In this document: positions 32,893-45,412 of the stretch, in pieces
Numbering within the stretch: the stretch's first letter is position 1
Layout of the letters: each line of letters starts with the position of its first letter
Source: Solanum dulcamara
Taxonomy: Eukaryota > Streptophyta > Magnoliopsida > Solanales > Solanaceae
Direction of reading: 5' to 3'
DNA length: 64,000 nt
NCBI RefSeq assembly: GCF_947179165.1
Contig: NC_077237.1
Span: 62,913,523-62,977,522, forward strand
Position numbers and translations under genes: made by a program
Notes under the pieces: model-generated
Database searches by the model: none
Seen by the model: only the letters and a program-made list of their open reading frames with translations
Told to the model about the DNA's origin: nothing

Positions 32893-33194
32893 GGATTAGT
32901 GTTATATTCATTATCCCATGATTGATATGATAACCCGAGTGTTTGAGTTGAAGTATTAAGTTTCTTATGTCTACCCTAATGAATTCCCGAGTTCTAGTTA
33001 ATCTCATGTTTTCATATGCGTGCATGTTTATGAAGTTAAATTTTGAAGTCATGTTTTATGCTAAGTTTAAAGATCTCATGTTTTATGCATTGCAAGTATC
33101 ATTTTGTTCATGTTGGGTTGCTAGTCCTTATGCCATATATTTCTCTATGCGAATGATTCTCATTAGAGGATGAATATTCCCAAGGAGGAGATAT
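32893..33194 (+). other. R7 3' non-coding internal region with polypurine tract
   Basis: It matches the non-coding end of R6 (39880-40070, reverse complement), including GCATGTTTATGAAGTTAAA and GTTGGGTTGCTAGTCC. The polypurine tract CCAAGGAGGAGATA lies at 33180-33193. No coding sequence. Confidence 0.8.
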
Positions 33195-33582
33195 TGTAAG
33201 ATCCCACATGGTTCAAAAGGTTGGAATATGTCATACTAGGGTAAAGTAGGGGAAAATGGATTTAGAGGACCTTTTTCATCTCAAAATCAATGACATATAG
33301 TTGAATATATGAGTTAGGATCAATTCTTAAGTATTTAAAGTGTATTAGATGTGTTTTAGGGTCATAAGGGATCTCTAACACCAAGTCAAGTCCAAAGAAT
33401 TTTTATTGGCTAACTTTTCATATAAGACTGTAGAAAGGTCAATTTCAAACGACCATATCTCCTAAAAGATAACGAATTGGGTGTCCTATGACCTATAAAA
33501 TTAAAGGCCTTTGATTCTTCTTTCCAACTCCACTAAGATTGTATTTTTTGGAGTTAGGAGTAAAAAGCTATGCCTAGTCGAA

Positions 33583-33715
33583 CAGAGAGGCGCGCGACAA
33601 GACCGCGATGCGAACCTGTCGCGGACTTGGCCAGTTTTCCAGATTTGTTTTATCCAGAGAGGTGTGCGAAAAGTCTGCGACGCGGACCTATCGTGGACTT
33701 GAATAGTTTTTTTCC
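33583..33715. repeat. 72-bp CG-rich tandem duplication in R7 3' LTR
   Basis: Two units beginning CAGAGAGG at 33583 and 33655, each rich in CG and containing GCGGACYT and GTCGCGGAC-like words. They are diverged from each other. The 5' LTR has one unit from 29458. Confidence 0.85.
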
Positions 33716-34830
33716 ATATTTTAGTAAGGGCAACTTGGACCATTCCTTATTTTATATATACGATCTTGGATGCGTTTTTAGGGTATTTTTGCAGTCTTTA
33801 GCCTCCTCCAAACCCCAAACTTAATCCTCTTCTCTCTCAAATCATCTCAAATTTTTCTCTCAAACTCAAAGGGTTCAAGGCTCCTCATTGAAGACCAAGA
33901 ATCAAACTTTCTTAAAAGTTTCAATCTAAGGTATGCGGGTTTTCATCCATGGGTTCTTCCACCCATTAAGCCTAAATGTTTTCTTAACTTAGTATTTCAA
34001 TTTTAAATGATGAAATCTTATGGGATTTTACATGATGGTTCCAAATGTACATATTATGGTATATTTTAAGTTTATTTACTCCTATTGATATATATGTATA
34101 TTGACTCTCAATTTCAAGTGATGAGTTTTTATGGGTTTTCATACTACGATTCCAAATGTATAGATTCTTGAATATTAGAAATTTATTTTCTAATATTGAC
34201 TTATGTTGATTCTTATTTACATAAAATAGAGGATTTATCAAGGTTCTTATATGAAGGTTTGAAGGGTAGTTTTAAAGTGCATATGGTGGATTGTTCCTAT
34301 ATTTGATTTGATGCATTTATATCACTCTCATGTATACAAGTATTCTTTAAATATATTTGAAGGTTTTCATGAAATGAACCCACCTAGTTTCTTATGATAA
34401 AGCAAAGTGAAATGAAGTTTGACTCCAAATGAAAGTTTGACAATGTCTACAAATGAGTTTAAGGGTGTTCTTTGCAAATAAGTTTTGTGAATGATTATTC
34501 AATAATGTTCAAGAAAGTTAATGATAGGGTGAGTTAAGGCCCTAAATATATTCATTAATAAAGATACGTGATGATGAAAGGTCTACACTCACATCACATG
34601 AGACAAAGTTAAGTAGCTATTCTATGATTTTGTTCTTATGAAGAGTGGACGGGTAGTAGAAATGGCCCCTCCCACACGATGACTGAATTTATGTTTTATG
34701 GTTTATCTATTCCATTGAGAGTTTACCTAGCACCGAGTGTACCTTGGGATAGGCATTCTCCCCCGTAGCAAAGTCAAGAGACCCGTAGAAAGATTCCATT
34801 GTCCCATAACTACGTGCCACTATAGGAAGA

Positions 34831-34938
34831 AGGATCACTCATCAGTAGAGGCTTGATTCCTTAGAAATGATCACCTGTTAGTAGAGGCTTGATTCCTTAG
34901 AAAGGGTCACCCATTAGTAGAGGCTTGATTCCTTAAGT
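34831..34938. repeat. 36-bp tandem repeat, three copies, R7 3' LTR
   Basis: Partner of 30645-30752 with a few substitutions. Confidence 0.93.
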
Positions 34939-35796
34939 AGCTTAATAGATCCACTTAGGCATATAGGAGTCTATCTTTGCAAGTAGTCTCCCCCTTTCCT
35001 CTGATGTATGGGTAAACAATGGGACTCCATGTTATGGCTCACATGATTTATGTCGGTTAACGGTCTCTCTCACAAAGGTACAAGGTTCCTCTTCGAATGT
35101 TTAAGATATATCATATGATGTCTACTATGTCTATCACAAAGTAAAGTATATAGTCTCACAAAGCTAAAGATTTCTTTTAAAAGGTTTATGGTATACTTAT
35201 TTATGATTCATGGTATTTTGGAAGTATATGGTTTCTTATAATGGCTCATGATTACCTCTATAATTTTTAAGTTTCTTTTATGATTCATGATGGTTTCAAT
35301 AATTCATTGACTAAGCTTCATAACTCCAAATGGTGTTTCAAATGAATACAAGGTTCTAACATGTTCTATTATATCACCTTATTATATAGCGATAAATGGC
35401 ATTGCATGCTCATATACTTAGTACATTCAAAGTACTAACGGATACTTTTGTCTACATGATATCACCATGTAGGAACCGACGTTGCTCATCGACCTCCTCC
35501 ACACGGCTAGCTCGGATTAGTTTGGAGACTGCTTGTGGTGAGTTTCCATGTTTTGGGAACAACATCTTTCTTATTCTAAGATTATATTACGTAGAACAGG
35601 AAGACTTTTATTAAGGCTTTTCTTGACACTTATTTTGAGGGTAAACTAGGGACATGTCTTAGCCCCCGCCAAGTAGTTATTGTAGAAGGTATGGTTGGAC
35701 ATAGAAAAAGATGTTATGTTTTCTTTGACTCTTATTAAATCTGGAGCCCCTTAGCTATATCACGTCTAGGCCCTATGCTTCGGTCGTGACATGGTG

Positions 35797-36301
35797 AGAC
35801 ATAGTTAATGCAATATGAGACTTTAGTTAAGGACCCCTTAGGTCGAGTTCCCATTTACATTCTACATTCGGTGCTAGATCAATCCCACGAAATATCTTTT
35901 GAACATCAATATAACATCTTTAACATTAAAACATCAATCGGTGGAATAGCTCATTAAAACTTTTGGTTTATAATATCATCATGGCTGCCATGCCCTATTT
36001 ACCTTTCTACTAATGAATCTTGATTTATAACAAAATTAGGACTACAATCAGTGAAGGTATTCTGGGTACCATGCTAATCAGACCTTCCATTTTGGAAAAA
36101 TGTTCAAAAGCATTGATGGCCTATAGGGATGTCATATATGTCATATCATAACCTTAAATATTCATTTGATTCAATGTGAGAATTGTCCTTTCTTATTGAA
36201 ACCTTATTTTGGCTAAAAACCCTTTCATCAATCAATTATTTCATAAAGACTCCCTTTCATAAGCATTTACTTCATAACATTCCTTTGGAGTCAAACTTTA
36301 T
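35797..36301 (-). repeat. R6 3' LTR, middle piece
   Basis: It begins AGACATAGTTAATGC and aligns with 52661-53167 of the 5' LTR. It is ended by solo LTR R8. Confidence 0.88.
36297..36301. repeat. Target-site duplication of R8 (TTTAT / TTCAT)
   Basis: TTTAT at 36297-36301 and TTCAT at 38656-38660. The empty site in the partner LTR (53163 and on) reads TTCAT once. Confidence 0.8.
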
Positions 36302-38655
36302 TATCACGACCCGAACCTGAGTGTGATGGCACTCATCTCTACCCACCGAGACAAATCAGCCTAATACCCAATGGAAAGTAGATATGAAAGAAAAAGACAT
36401 AAAGTAAAATTTAACTTAACCGAAAAAACCTAAAACAACCTCAAAATCCCCAAGATTGGTTATCATGTGTACTAGCCACTAATACATTAACGAAGTATAA
36501 AAGAAAATATAGTCACAATGTCTTTGTCTCTAGAATAGGACTAAAACATATTAAAGAGTAAGAGGTGTCCGCTAGATAGATGTAATAGCTACCTCAACAG
36601 TCGAGATGATAGTCTCAGACGTGGTAGAGAACACTAAGAGATAAAGCAGGTCTGGGCTCAGAACCTACACAAGTGTAGAAGCAAGGGGTGAGTACCAAAC
36701 AACACGGTACTCAGCAAGTGGACAACTAAAACTAAGCAAAGCTTAATAGATACAAGTACTCCTGTCCTTCCGACCGAACCTCCTTAACTACAACCTGCAT
36801 AAAACCAGCCCAACTCTACACTTGTATAATAATAACGATAATACAGTCTACGAATACTTATCAATAGTCTTATCAATTAATCATATCAAGTCAAGTTCAG
36901 CATATACAGAGCAATAAGTGGTAAACACGAATTCACAAATATCAATAAAATGCGATGCAATGCAATAAGATGATGCATGTCTGTCCTATCGATACACATC
37001 CGGTGAATTATAGTCTGGAACCCATGGGGGACATTTCTGTCCATGTAACCTGCCATAGAGCGTGTGGCCCATCCCCTCAATATATATCCTTTCACGGAGC
37101 ATGTGGCCCGACCCTTTTATTTTATAATACCTGCCACGGAGCGTATGGCCCGACCCCTTTATTTTATAATACCTGCCACGAAGCGTGTGGCCTGACTCTT
37201 TTTATTTCATCTCATTTTCAGTCTCAACACAATATGTTAGAACCAATGCAATCAATTCATATTCATATAATTCACGATAATAACATGAGAACAACAATAA
37301 TATTTCCTATCTCACATCAACATAGTCATTTCACATGTCAAAAATAAATCCATAATCATAATATATCAATTCCACCAATACATGTCATTAGATCACTATT
37401 TTATACCCCATATCTCCATTTTTAAGGCCAACCATACAGTCAATAACCCAGTCTAATTCTCATTATTCCCTAGTACACATAACACAGAAATACAAGCATC
37501 TACAAGCTTAAGCTGAGGTTTAGAAATTCACTTGCCATAATTAATCAAGCAATCACTCTGAGACATGAGCCTCCCCTTTTCGTTGGGCCTCCAAATCAAC
37601 GTAATCTAGTCAAATAAATAATCACAATAAGATTTTGAAAATAACAACACCCTTATTACCATATGTCTAGCCTAGACCTCAAAATTTAAGCAAATCTATA
37701 AACACGTTCCTAATCTTGATGCCACTTAACATGTCAACTTCCATATTTTCTTAATTTAAAAACTAGGGTTAAACCTCAATTAAATTGAATAATCACTTTA
37801 CAACTTGAGCCTTTCGTAATGCTTCCGAATGATCAAAATCTGTTCAAATATATAATCTTTATAAGAATACGAATCCAATGACACCCACATTGCTATATTT
37901 ATTTTCGGATAAAAAATTAAGTCAAAAAGTCATCCCGAGTCATTGAAGTCAAATCTGAAATTTTATTTCTGATTCTGTTCATTTATGATAAAATAAACTC
38001 ACATGTCAAATTTTAGCTAAAACGGATCGTTATTTGACCCCCAAATCAAGATTTTATGTGAAAAACCCTAGAGTCATATTTTCTTATTTCAGCGTTATTT
38101 CTCTACCAATATACCCTAAAAATATGTTCATAATCACATAAAAATTTAATGGAAAGGATGAGAATAATTACCTTGACTCTTTGGAATGAAAATTCCTATT
38201 TTTCTCTGCTCCTTTATTTTTCTTTTTCCCTTTCTTTTCTTTCGTCCTCTGTATTTTTTTTTCCAACTTCTGCTCGTTTGCTTTCTCGCTGTTCTGCCGC
38301 CGCTTCTTACTCACACTGATGGATTAATGCCATCAGATTTTACAAATATATATATATATATATATATTATTTTTTTTCTTTTCTTTTATTATTATTTATT
38401 TTCTTCTTTTTTTAATTAATTATGTATTAAGATAACAAATCCTACTAACCTATTTTATTAAATATAAGAAAAGTGGTATAAGTATTAAATAAATTAACAC
38501 TTTATCCCATCAATTAAATTAATTTTTTAAAATCACCCATCAATTAATGAACTGAAGTTATCGAATAGTTCAAAATTCTCAATTTAAATATACGGAAGGA
38601 GTCTTTTATGAAGGGAAGAGGACTCGTTCTCAAAATGACCTAACGGGTCATTACA
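36302..38655 (-). repeat. R8: solo LTR inside the R6 3' LTR
   Basis: 2354 bases, similar to the R5 LTRs along most of the length (leader words, the 43-base minisatellite at 37052-37211, terminus GGGTCATTACA). The left terminus is mutated to TATCACGACCC. The part 37710-38400 differs from R5 and carries a (TA)n and pyrimidine-rich stretch at about 38340-38415. There is no internal region, so it is a solo LTR from recombination. Frames at 36886-37347 and 38186-38419 are not genes. Confidence 0.88.
37052..37211. repeat. About 43-bp minisatellite in R8
   Basis: Four diverged units with the TGGCCCGACCC core, homologous to those of R5. Confidence 0.85.
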
Positions 38656-38660
38656 TTCAT

Positions 38661-39877
38661 TTCAACTTTGCTTTTTCATAAGAACATAGGTGGGTTCATT
38701 TCAAAAAGACCATCAAATACATATAAAGAATACTTGTATGCATGAGAATGATATAAATGCATCAAATCAAACATCTTAAAAATAAAACAACCCACCATAT
38801 GCATTTTAAAACTACTTTTCAAACCATTATATAAGAACCTTGATAAAACATCCATTCATGTAAATAAGAATCAACATAAGTCAATATAGGTAAGTAAACT
38901 TCAAATATTCAAAAATCTATGCATTTGGAATCGTAGTACGAAAATTCATAAAAACTCATCACTTGAAATTAAGAGTCAATATACATATATATCAATAGGA
39001 GTAAATAAACTTAAAATATACCATAATCTATACATATGGAACCATCATGTAAAATTCAAAAAGATTTCATCATTTAAAATTAAAATACTAAGTGGAGAAA
39101 ATATTTGGGCTCCATGGGTGGAAGAACCCATGGATGAAAACTCAAATACCTTAGAGAGGAACTTGAAAAAGAATTGAAGAAGTCTTGATGTTAGGTCTTA
39201 AATAAGAAGCTTGAATCCTTTAAATTGGAGAGTATTTTGTTTTTGTAGGAGATGATTTGGGAGAGAGGAGGATGAAGATTAGGGTTGTTTGTATGTGAAA
39301 GACTGCAAAAATGACCCCAAAACGCTCCAAGTTCGTATATATATAGTTAGGGAATTGTCCAAGATGCCCTTCATCAAAAAAAATTGGAAAATGGGCTCAA
39401 AACCCTGCAGGTGCGATTATGGCGCGCCGCGCTATCACCCAAATTACTACAAGTAGTTTCGAGCGCTCTGCTGGCGTGCCACGCCAAGCCCAAAACTGCT
39501 GCAGCGGTCGTATTTGGTAAAATGATCATAACTTTTAACTCCGAACTCAGAATGAGACAAAATTGGCGGAGTTCGAAAGAGGACTCAAAGACCTTTAATT
39601 TGATAGCTTATATAATACCTAATTACTTATAGAAAAAGATATATAGGTGTTTGAAATTGACCCCATTCCGGACTTATATGAAAACTTAGCCGATGGAAAT
39701 TCTTTAGACTTGGCTTGGTGTTAGAGATCCGTTATGACCCTAAAACAAATCTAATACACTTTAAATAGTTAGGAATTGATCCTAACTCGTATGTAAAATT
39801 AGAATTCGATGAGTTCTAGCCTATACGCCTTTGAAGAATGGTTTAGGTCTTGGCATAGAAATTTTTGAGGAGTTACA
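38661..39877 (-). repeat. R6 3' LTR, right piece
   Basis: It aligns with 53168-54458 and ends GGAGTTACA, the reverse complement of the LTR start TGTAACTCC. It contains a GC-rich island near 39415-39500 (GGCGCGCCGCGC), also present in the 5' LTR near 54000-54070. The frame at 39384-39632 lies here and is not a gene. Confidence 0.88.
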
Positions 39878-39893
39878 ATATCTCCCCCTTGGG
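39878..39893 (-). other. R6 polypurine tract
   Basis: The minus strand reads CCCAAGGGGGAGATAT next to the 3' LTR. Confidence 0.9.
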
Positions 39894-40179
39894 AACATTC
39901 GCCCTCGAATAAGAATCATTAGCATAGAAGGGGACATGGAACGAGGACTAGCAACCCAACAAGAATAAAATAATACTTACAATGCATAAAACATAATATC
40001 TTTAAACTTGGCATAAAAATGACTTTAAAATTTAACTTCATGAACATGCATGCATATGAGGACTTAAAAAAACTGAAACATAGGAGCCTTAAACACTTGA
40101 AAATGGATAACTTGGTGCCTTAGGCTTGAGTAGAGTGAAAAATATGTGGGTAACGTTTCATTATATCCATTTCAACTTC

Positions 40180-40431
40180 CTAGGTCGCGCTTTCAACTTG
40201 TTGATTCCTCCAAAGGACTTCAACGGATGGAAATTCCCTTTTCCTCATTCTCTTGACATGCCGGTCTAGGATTTTAACTGAAACCTCTTCATAGGTCAAA
40301 TTATCATCAACATTCATTATCTCCAATGGCACAATGGATCTAGGATTTCCCACACATTTTCTAAACATAGACACATGAAATACCGAATGAACCAAGGCAA
40401 ACTCCAATGACAAATCAAATTCATAGGCCAC
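40180..40431 (-). pseudogene. R6 integrase C-terminal fragment
   Basis: An 83-codon piece with FALVHSVFHVSMFRK and ILDRHVKRMRKREF…VLWRNQQVES, matching the integrase tail and chromodomain-like end of R9. The catalytic core is absent. Confidence 0.8.
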
Positions 40432-41617
40432 CTTACCAAAAAAACTTAGGATCCTATACCTCTATAGGCAAATCTATCCTGAGAGTATTACCCCTTACTA
40501 CTATATTCCCCAAACCTTGAGACTTAATAATGAAACACCCAATACATCATATTCACTCATATGCCATCAATACCTCATTCAAGCTTAGTTCTATAACCAT
40601 TTTAATACACTTATTTGAAACCCTTAACAAGAAGTTATCAATAGCCTACTACCATCACCCGTATACCTATAACCACGTATTCAAGCCTACTATTTTAACC
40701 ACTTTATGACTCCCTTGAAGTCGTAATCACCTAAGAGTTTTCATGCCTACCTTAGCATCTTTACATCCACATTTTCATTAAATCCTACCAAGACAACACC
40801 AATATACTCTTACTTATCTATTTCACACAACAAGATCCCGTCTATCTCTTTCTCTACGTCCATAGCCTTAAATGGCATAAGCATACTTCAATCATGACAA
40901 TACAGAACATCTACTCCTTCTATATCTATCATTACTCATCTAATATCGTCAACCTCAGAACACATAACTGACCTTAATAACTAGGTACTCTATCTCCCCC
41001 TAGGGAAAAGACTTCTACTTTCTTATCTCCCATTAATTTCTTCAACCTTACCAATGATAGGTCACAGTCCTTTTTGACTTACCATCTACTACTAAAGATG
41101 ATTCAAACCCAATTATCACCACTATATTCAGAAGTACTCAACCTCACCCCCATCTAGCTAACCAATGAACACCCCTTATAACTCCTTCTTCCATTCATCA
41201 ACATGAGACACACTCCCCATAAACACCCTACTAAGTACACTGGCCACACATTGGCCTTACCTAGATGAGAATGCACACTTATGTCATAAAACTCATTAGC
41301 CACAGGAGACGATTCAAGAGAAGGATTTTTGGAGTTGATATTTCTAACCCACACAGTATGATAAATACAACCCTTAGAATCAACTTTTGGGCCTTAAGAT
41401 AAGAAATAACCTACCCTTAACTACTGAATCATGACCCTTCGATTCTAGAATAGACTTATTTGGGAATTGAAACTTGACTCAATGAGTTCCACTATCTATA
41501 GAAGCATAAGATGTATGCAACCAATCCATACCAATTATTACCATTTCAGAAAGGGATTTTACACTTACCAGAAAAAGCAGCTTGAGCCATCTTCATTCTT
41601 CTTCTAGTAGCCACTGG
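40432..41617 (-). pseudogene. R6 collapsed pol remnants
   Basis: Most of pol is missing. One 66-codon piece (41354-41154) begins with RNINSKNPSLESSP (the spacer before RT in R9) and jumps directly to a degenerate form of HPGKANVVADALS (the end of RNase H), so a deletion removed RT and most of RNase H. The rest (40432-41150) is scrambled, pyrimidine-rich on the plus strand, and shows no recognisable motif. Confidence 0.65.
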
Positions 41618-42058
41618 TCAATCTCTTATCTTATGCCCTATATCAAGACACTTGTAGCAACCCTCCTTACCAGCCATGCATTCTCCTTGGTGAGTCCTAC
41701 CACACCTTCCATAGGGAGAAAAAGGACATTCTTCCTTATTAGGCCTAGACACTAGGGCATTAGCATAAGATGAACCACTATTAGTCCGGTCCCTTTTGAA
41801 GTCCCAATATTTCTCCCTTTTAGCATTCCTTTTGTTCACCCATTTTCTTTTCTTACTACCCGTGCTCATAGGAGTCATATTTTGTTGATTCAACTGAGCA
41901 GTGAAAGTTCGAGCCAATAACATGATGGCATCACAAAATTCTGCATTAGTCACTTTTTTTGCTAGAGGGTCATTAGGGATTTGTTCCCCATTAGCATCAA
42001 CCCCTCTTTGAACTGGAGCCTCCGAAATCGGAGTAACTCGATCCTTGATAGCATCCAT
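41618..42058 (-). pseudogene. R6 gag, capsid domain deleted
   Basis: A 146-codon frame goes from the gag start (NAEFCDAIMLLAR) to a KKRKWVNKR run and straight to the zinc knuckles (RCGRTHQGEC and CYKCLDIGHKIRD followed by a stop where the last Cys should be). The capsid domain seen in R7 and R9 between these points is deleted in frame. It is not functional. Confidence 0.8.
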
Positions 42059-42291
42059 TGCTCTAGGTAAAGGTACTCTTCTTTGAGGTACTATCTAGAG
42101 AATACGAAATAATTCATTAGATAAGGGAAGTCTTAGGACAACTCTAAGGCACGATGTGGATCATCAAAGAAGGGAAACTTTCCTAAATGCCTCCTAGTCT
42201 CCTATTCATAATTGTAGCGCACTTTACAACCATGAACAAGACCCTATTTGACGCGGTATGTTGGACTCCTAGGACCATTTTAAAACCTCAT

Positions 42292-42303
42292 GCTCTGATA
42301 CCA
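42292..42303 (-). other. R6 primer binding site
   Basis: TGGTATCAGAGC on the minus strand, four bases from the 5' LTR edge at 42308. Stretch 42059-42291 is the untranslated leader. Confidence 0.9.
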
Positions 42304-42307
42304 AGTT

Positions 42308-43081
42308 TGTCATAACCTAAGCTTATGGCCTAGATGTGACATGATGAATGAGACACCTGGAGGTACCTCACTCTAGCCTCTTAGCATTCATTAAGCATTT
42401 CATTGTTAATTATAAATAAATCAAGCAGAAAATAAAAGGAATGTAGGGACTAAGGGGCATTACATTTAATAAGAGTCAAAGACACGTAACATCTTTTTCT
42501 ATGTCCAACCATACCTTCTACATTAAAGACTTGGTGGGAGCTAAGACATGTCCCTAGCTCACCCTCAAAATAAGTGTCAAGAAAAGCCTTAATAAAAGTC
42601 ATCATGTTCTACGTAACATAATCTTAGAATAAAAAGGATGTTGTTCCCAAAACATGGAAACTCACCACAAGCAGTATTCAAACTAATCCGAGCTAGCCAT
42701 GTGGAGTAGGTCGATGAGCAACGTCGGTTCCTACATAGTGATATCATGTAGGCAAAAGTATGCATTAGTACTTTGAATGTACTAAGTATGTGAGTATGCA
42801 ATGAAATAAAGAACATAAGAGAGACATGGGTAAGCAATATGCATAAGTGAATGCATGCATTAGATATCATCATATGAAACCTTAAAATATTTATTTTGTG
42901 GGGAATGACCATAACTGACATTTAAGACCATGCGAGCTATTATATGGAATCCAACATAACCTCCAACATTGGCACGGGGAGACAACTTACTGGGTAGAAC
43001 TCTATTCAGTTTACATTCAATTATTTTTCATTTGGTGGCTACAAAGGCCGAGCCGACAAGGACTCCTATGATGACTCATAG
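42308..43081 (-). repeat. R6 5' LTR, left piece
   Basis: It starts TGTCATAACC and is interrupted by R9 at 43082. The frame at 42589-42921 is in this LTR. Confidence 0.88.
43077..43081. repeat. Target-site duplication CATAG of R9
   Basis: CATAG here and at 52664-52668, directly outside both R9 termini. Confidence 0.95.
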
Positions 43082-45396
43082 TGTCATGACCCAAGCCTAG
43101 GGCCTAGACGTGACATGGCGAATGAGGAACCCGAAAGTACCTCAAACAAGCCTCTTAGCATTCTTTTAGCCTTTAATAGGTCATGACGATAAATGAAGAA
43201 GAAGAAATCATAATAGTAAATATTCAACTTACATATGTCCAATAATACCTCTAACTATTAGATTTAATGGGGCTAAGACAAGTCCCTAGCTCACCCTTAA
43301 TCATAATAGAAGAAATACCATAGTAAAATATCTCAACATATCATAAGCTAGAAATATAAAGGAGTATTGTTCCCGGAACATGGAAACTCACCAAAAGTAG
43401 TCTTCAAATGAAGTCTCAGCTAGCCACGTGGAGGAGAATGAGGAGGAGCACCGATCCCTACATGGTGATATCATGTAGGAAAAAGAGTATGCGTTAGTAC
43501 TTTGAATGTACTAAGTATGTAAGGATGTATGAACATTGAGGAAACATTATAACATTTATGTAATATGGAACATAATGTAATACATGCATAATAAATCATA
43601 TGGATATCCTTTAAAATATTCATTTTGTGGGAAAATAATCATAACCGACATTTAAGACCATGCGAGCTATAACATGGAATCCAACATAACCCTCTACGTT
43701 GGCCGGGGAGACTACTTGCCAGGTAGAACTTCGTCAACTTCATTCATTTCTTTAACTTTAACTTTAAGGGCTATTTATGGATCTATTAGCCTAAGCCTAC
43801 AAGGGCTCCTATGTTGGCACATAGTTAATGAAACAAGGGGTTGCTACTAGGATTCCCTTACCGAATCCCACCTCAATGCCTCATTCGGTGCTAAGTCAAT
43901 CCCACGGAATAGTTTAATACTTTAAAATATTCATCGCATATAACTTGAGAATTCAAACATCATATTCGGTAGAATAGCTCATTAAAACATTTGATAATTC
44001 AAATATGCAAGAATTGTCCTTATTGCATAAAGAACTCATCATTCATATCATTTCATCAATCTTTCATTTCATAAGACTCCCTTTTTGATCATAGATATTG
44101 CTTTCATAAATATTTATTTGAAGTCAAAGCTTTCAAGTCAAACTTTATTAAAAACATAGTAAAACTAGGTGGGTTCAAATCACTTCAACTTGCAAATATG
44201 TATGTAAATAAATATATATAAATACTTTGAAATCCATTAATTAAAAAATCATGCTTTAAACAATCCACCATGAATTTTAAGAACCTTTAAATAGATAAAT
44301 AGAGGAATTACTTGTAAACCATCAATTCATACATATGAAATTATGTTGCATCAAAATAGAGAAATAATCATTAATTTAACCATTATTCATACTATTAAGT
44401 AAAACTAAAAATTAACATAAGAAAATATTACTTGAAATCAAGAGATTTAGTTGAAAGATTTTTGTACTACATGGGTGGAAGAACCCATATAACTTAGAGT
44501 AAAACTTAAAGAAAATAAATATAATTTATCACATAATCAAAATAATTTAGGCATGAGAGTGGAGGGAATACTCTCATTGAAACCTTACATACCTGAAATC
44601 CGAAGCTTTAGTCGGAACCGAAAGACTTAATGAATACTCTTGAGTCCTAGCTTTTCTCCTCGCCGGAACATTTTGTGTACTACCCGGAGTATATGAATCA
44701 CCAGAATAGTATTTCTTCACTAATAAGAGCTAAAACTATATTTGAGAATGAGTAAAGAAGTGTATAGAGAGAAGACTTGCTTGAGAAAGCTTGATGAATA
44801 AAATAAGGAAATAAGGTGGGTATTTATAGGTGGGAAAGAGGGACCTAACAATAAATAAAATAATTATAACGAAAAATCTGAAAATTTAATGGAATATATT
44901 GATGTCATGAATGATGTTAAATGGAGGACAATTTATGTCATGAGGGATGTCAAATGTATCTAGATCTTTCCATGGTAGGTGAGAGGAGTTCTTTTTAACA
45001 GAATACTCTTTTTCGGAACTGTGTTTGAATAAGATAAATTCCTTATTAGGATTTGGTGTCTTCATAAGAATTGTAGCTATGGAAGTCTAGTTTAATATAG
45101 TTCAAGAATCAACCAATTTGGATAAACCTACAGTGAGATGTGATTTTTCTTCTATAATTACTCCTTTCCATCACAGCATCCTACCTTACAAAAACTAATT
45201 TATTTGACCTTCTTAACCTCCGAAACTTAAAGTATGGTATTCACAAAAGTTGTAGGTAATGATCTTGAGGTTACTTAGAAATTTGAATCACCCAATATGG
45301 ATATTCCTATGAAAAGTTATGCCTAAAATACAGAGGTTGTATCATGTTTAGAAGAGAATTGAAACATCGTATACAACATTTTTAGGGGATGTTACA
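43082..45396 (-). repeat. R9 3' LTR
   Basis: 2315 bases, TGTCATGACCC to GGGGATGTTACA on the plus strand. TATA box CTATAAATA (minus) at 44821-44829. Confidence 0.95.
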
Positions 45397-45412
45397 TTAT
45401 CTCCCCCTTGGG
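45397..45412 (-). other. R9 polypurine tract
   Basis: The minus strand reads CCCAAGGGGGAGATAA next to the 3' LTR. Confidence 0.92.

Larger units (their letters stand above)
29071..35791 (+). mobile_element. R7: gag-only gypsy element without pol, plus strand
   Basis: Complete ends: LTRs at 29071-31710 and 33195-35791, a perfect TGGTG duplication, primer site and polypurine tract. The internal region is only about 1.5 kb and holds a single gag frame. No protease, RT, RNase H or integrase sequence is present. The gag and the 3' non-coding part resemble R6, so R7 looks like a non-autonomous relative that would have been moved by enzymes of another copy. It inserted into the 3' LTR of R6. LTR divergence was 24 of about 265 bases in the sampled start. 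Confidence 0.92.
33195..35791 (+). repeat. R7 3' LTR
   Basis: 2597 bases, from TGTAAGATCCC to GGTCGTGACA. It carries two tandem copies of the CG-rich unit at 33583-33715 where the 5' LTR has one, and the 36-base repeat at 34831-34938. Confidence 0.93.

Noticed and set aside
32259..33052. Minus-strand ORFs opposite R7 gag
   Set aside because: They are shadows of the gag frame, with no independent support.
38186..38419. 77-codon Phe-rich ORF resembling a membrane peptide
   Set aside because: It is a translation of a pyrimidine-rich and (TA)n tract inside solo LTR R8.
39384..39632. GC-rich ORF (82 codons) as a possible host gene fragment
   Set aside because: It lies in the R6 LTR, and the partner LTR has the matching GC-rich island without the same frame.
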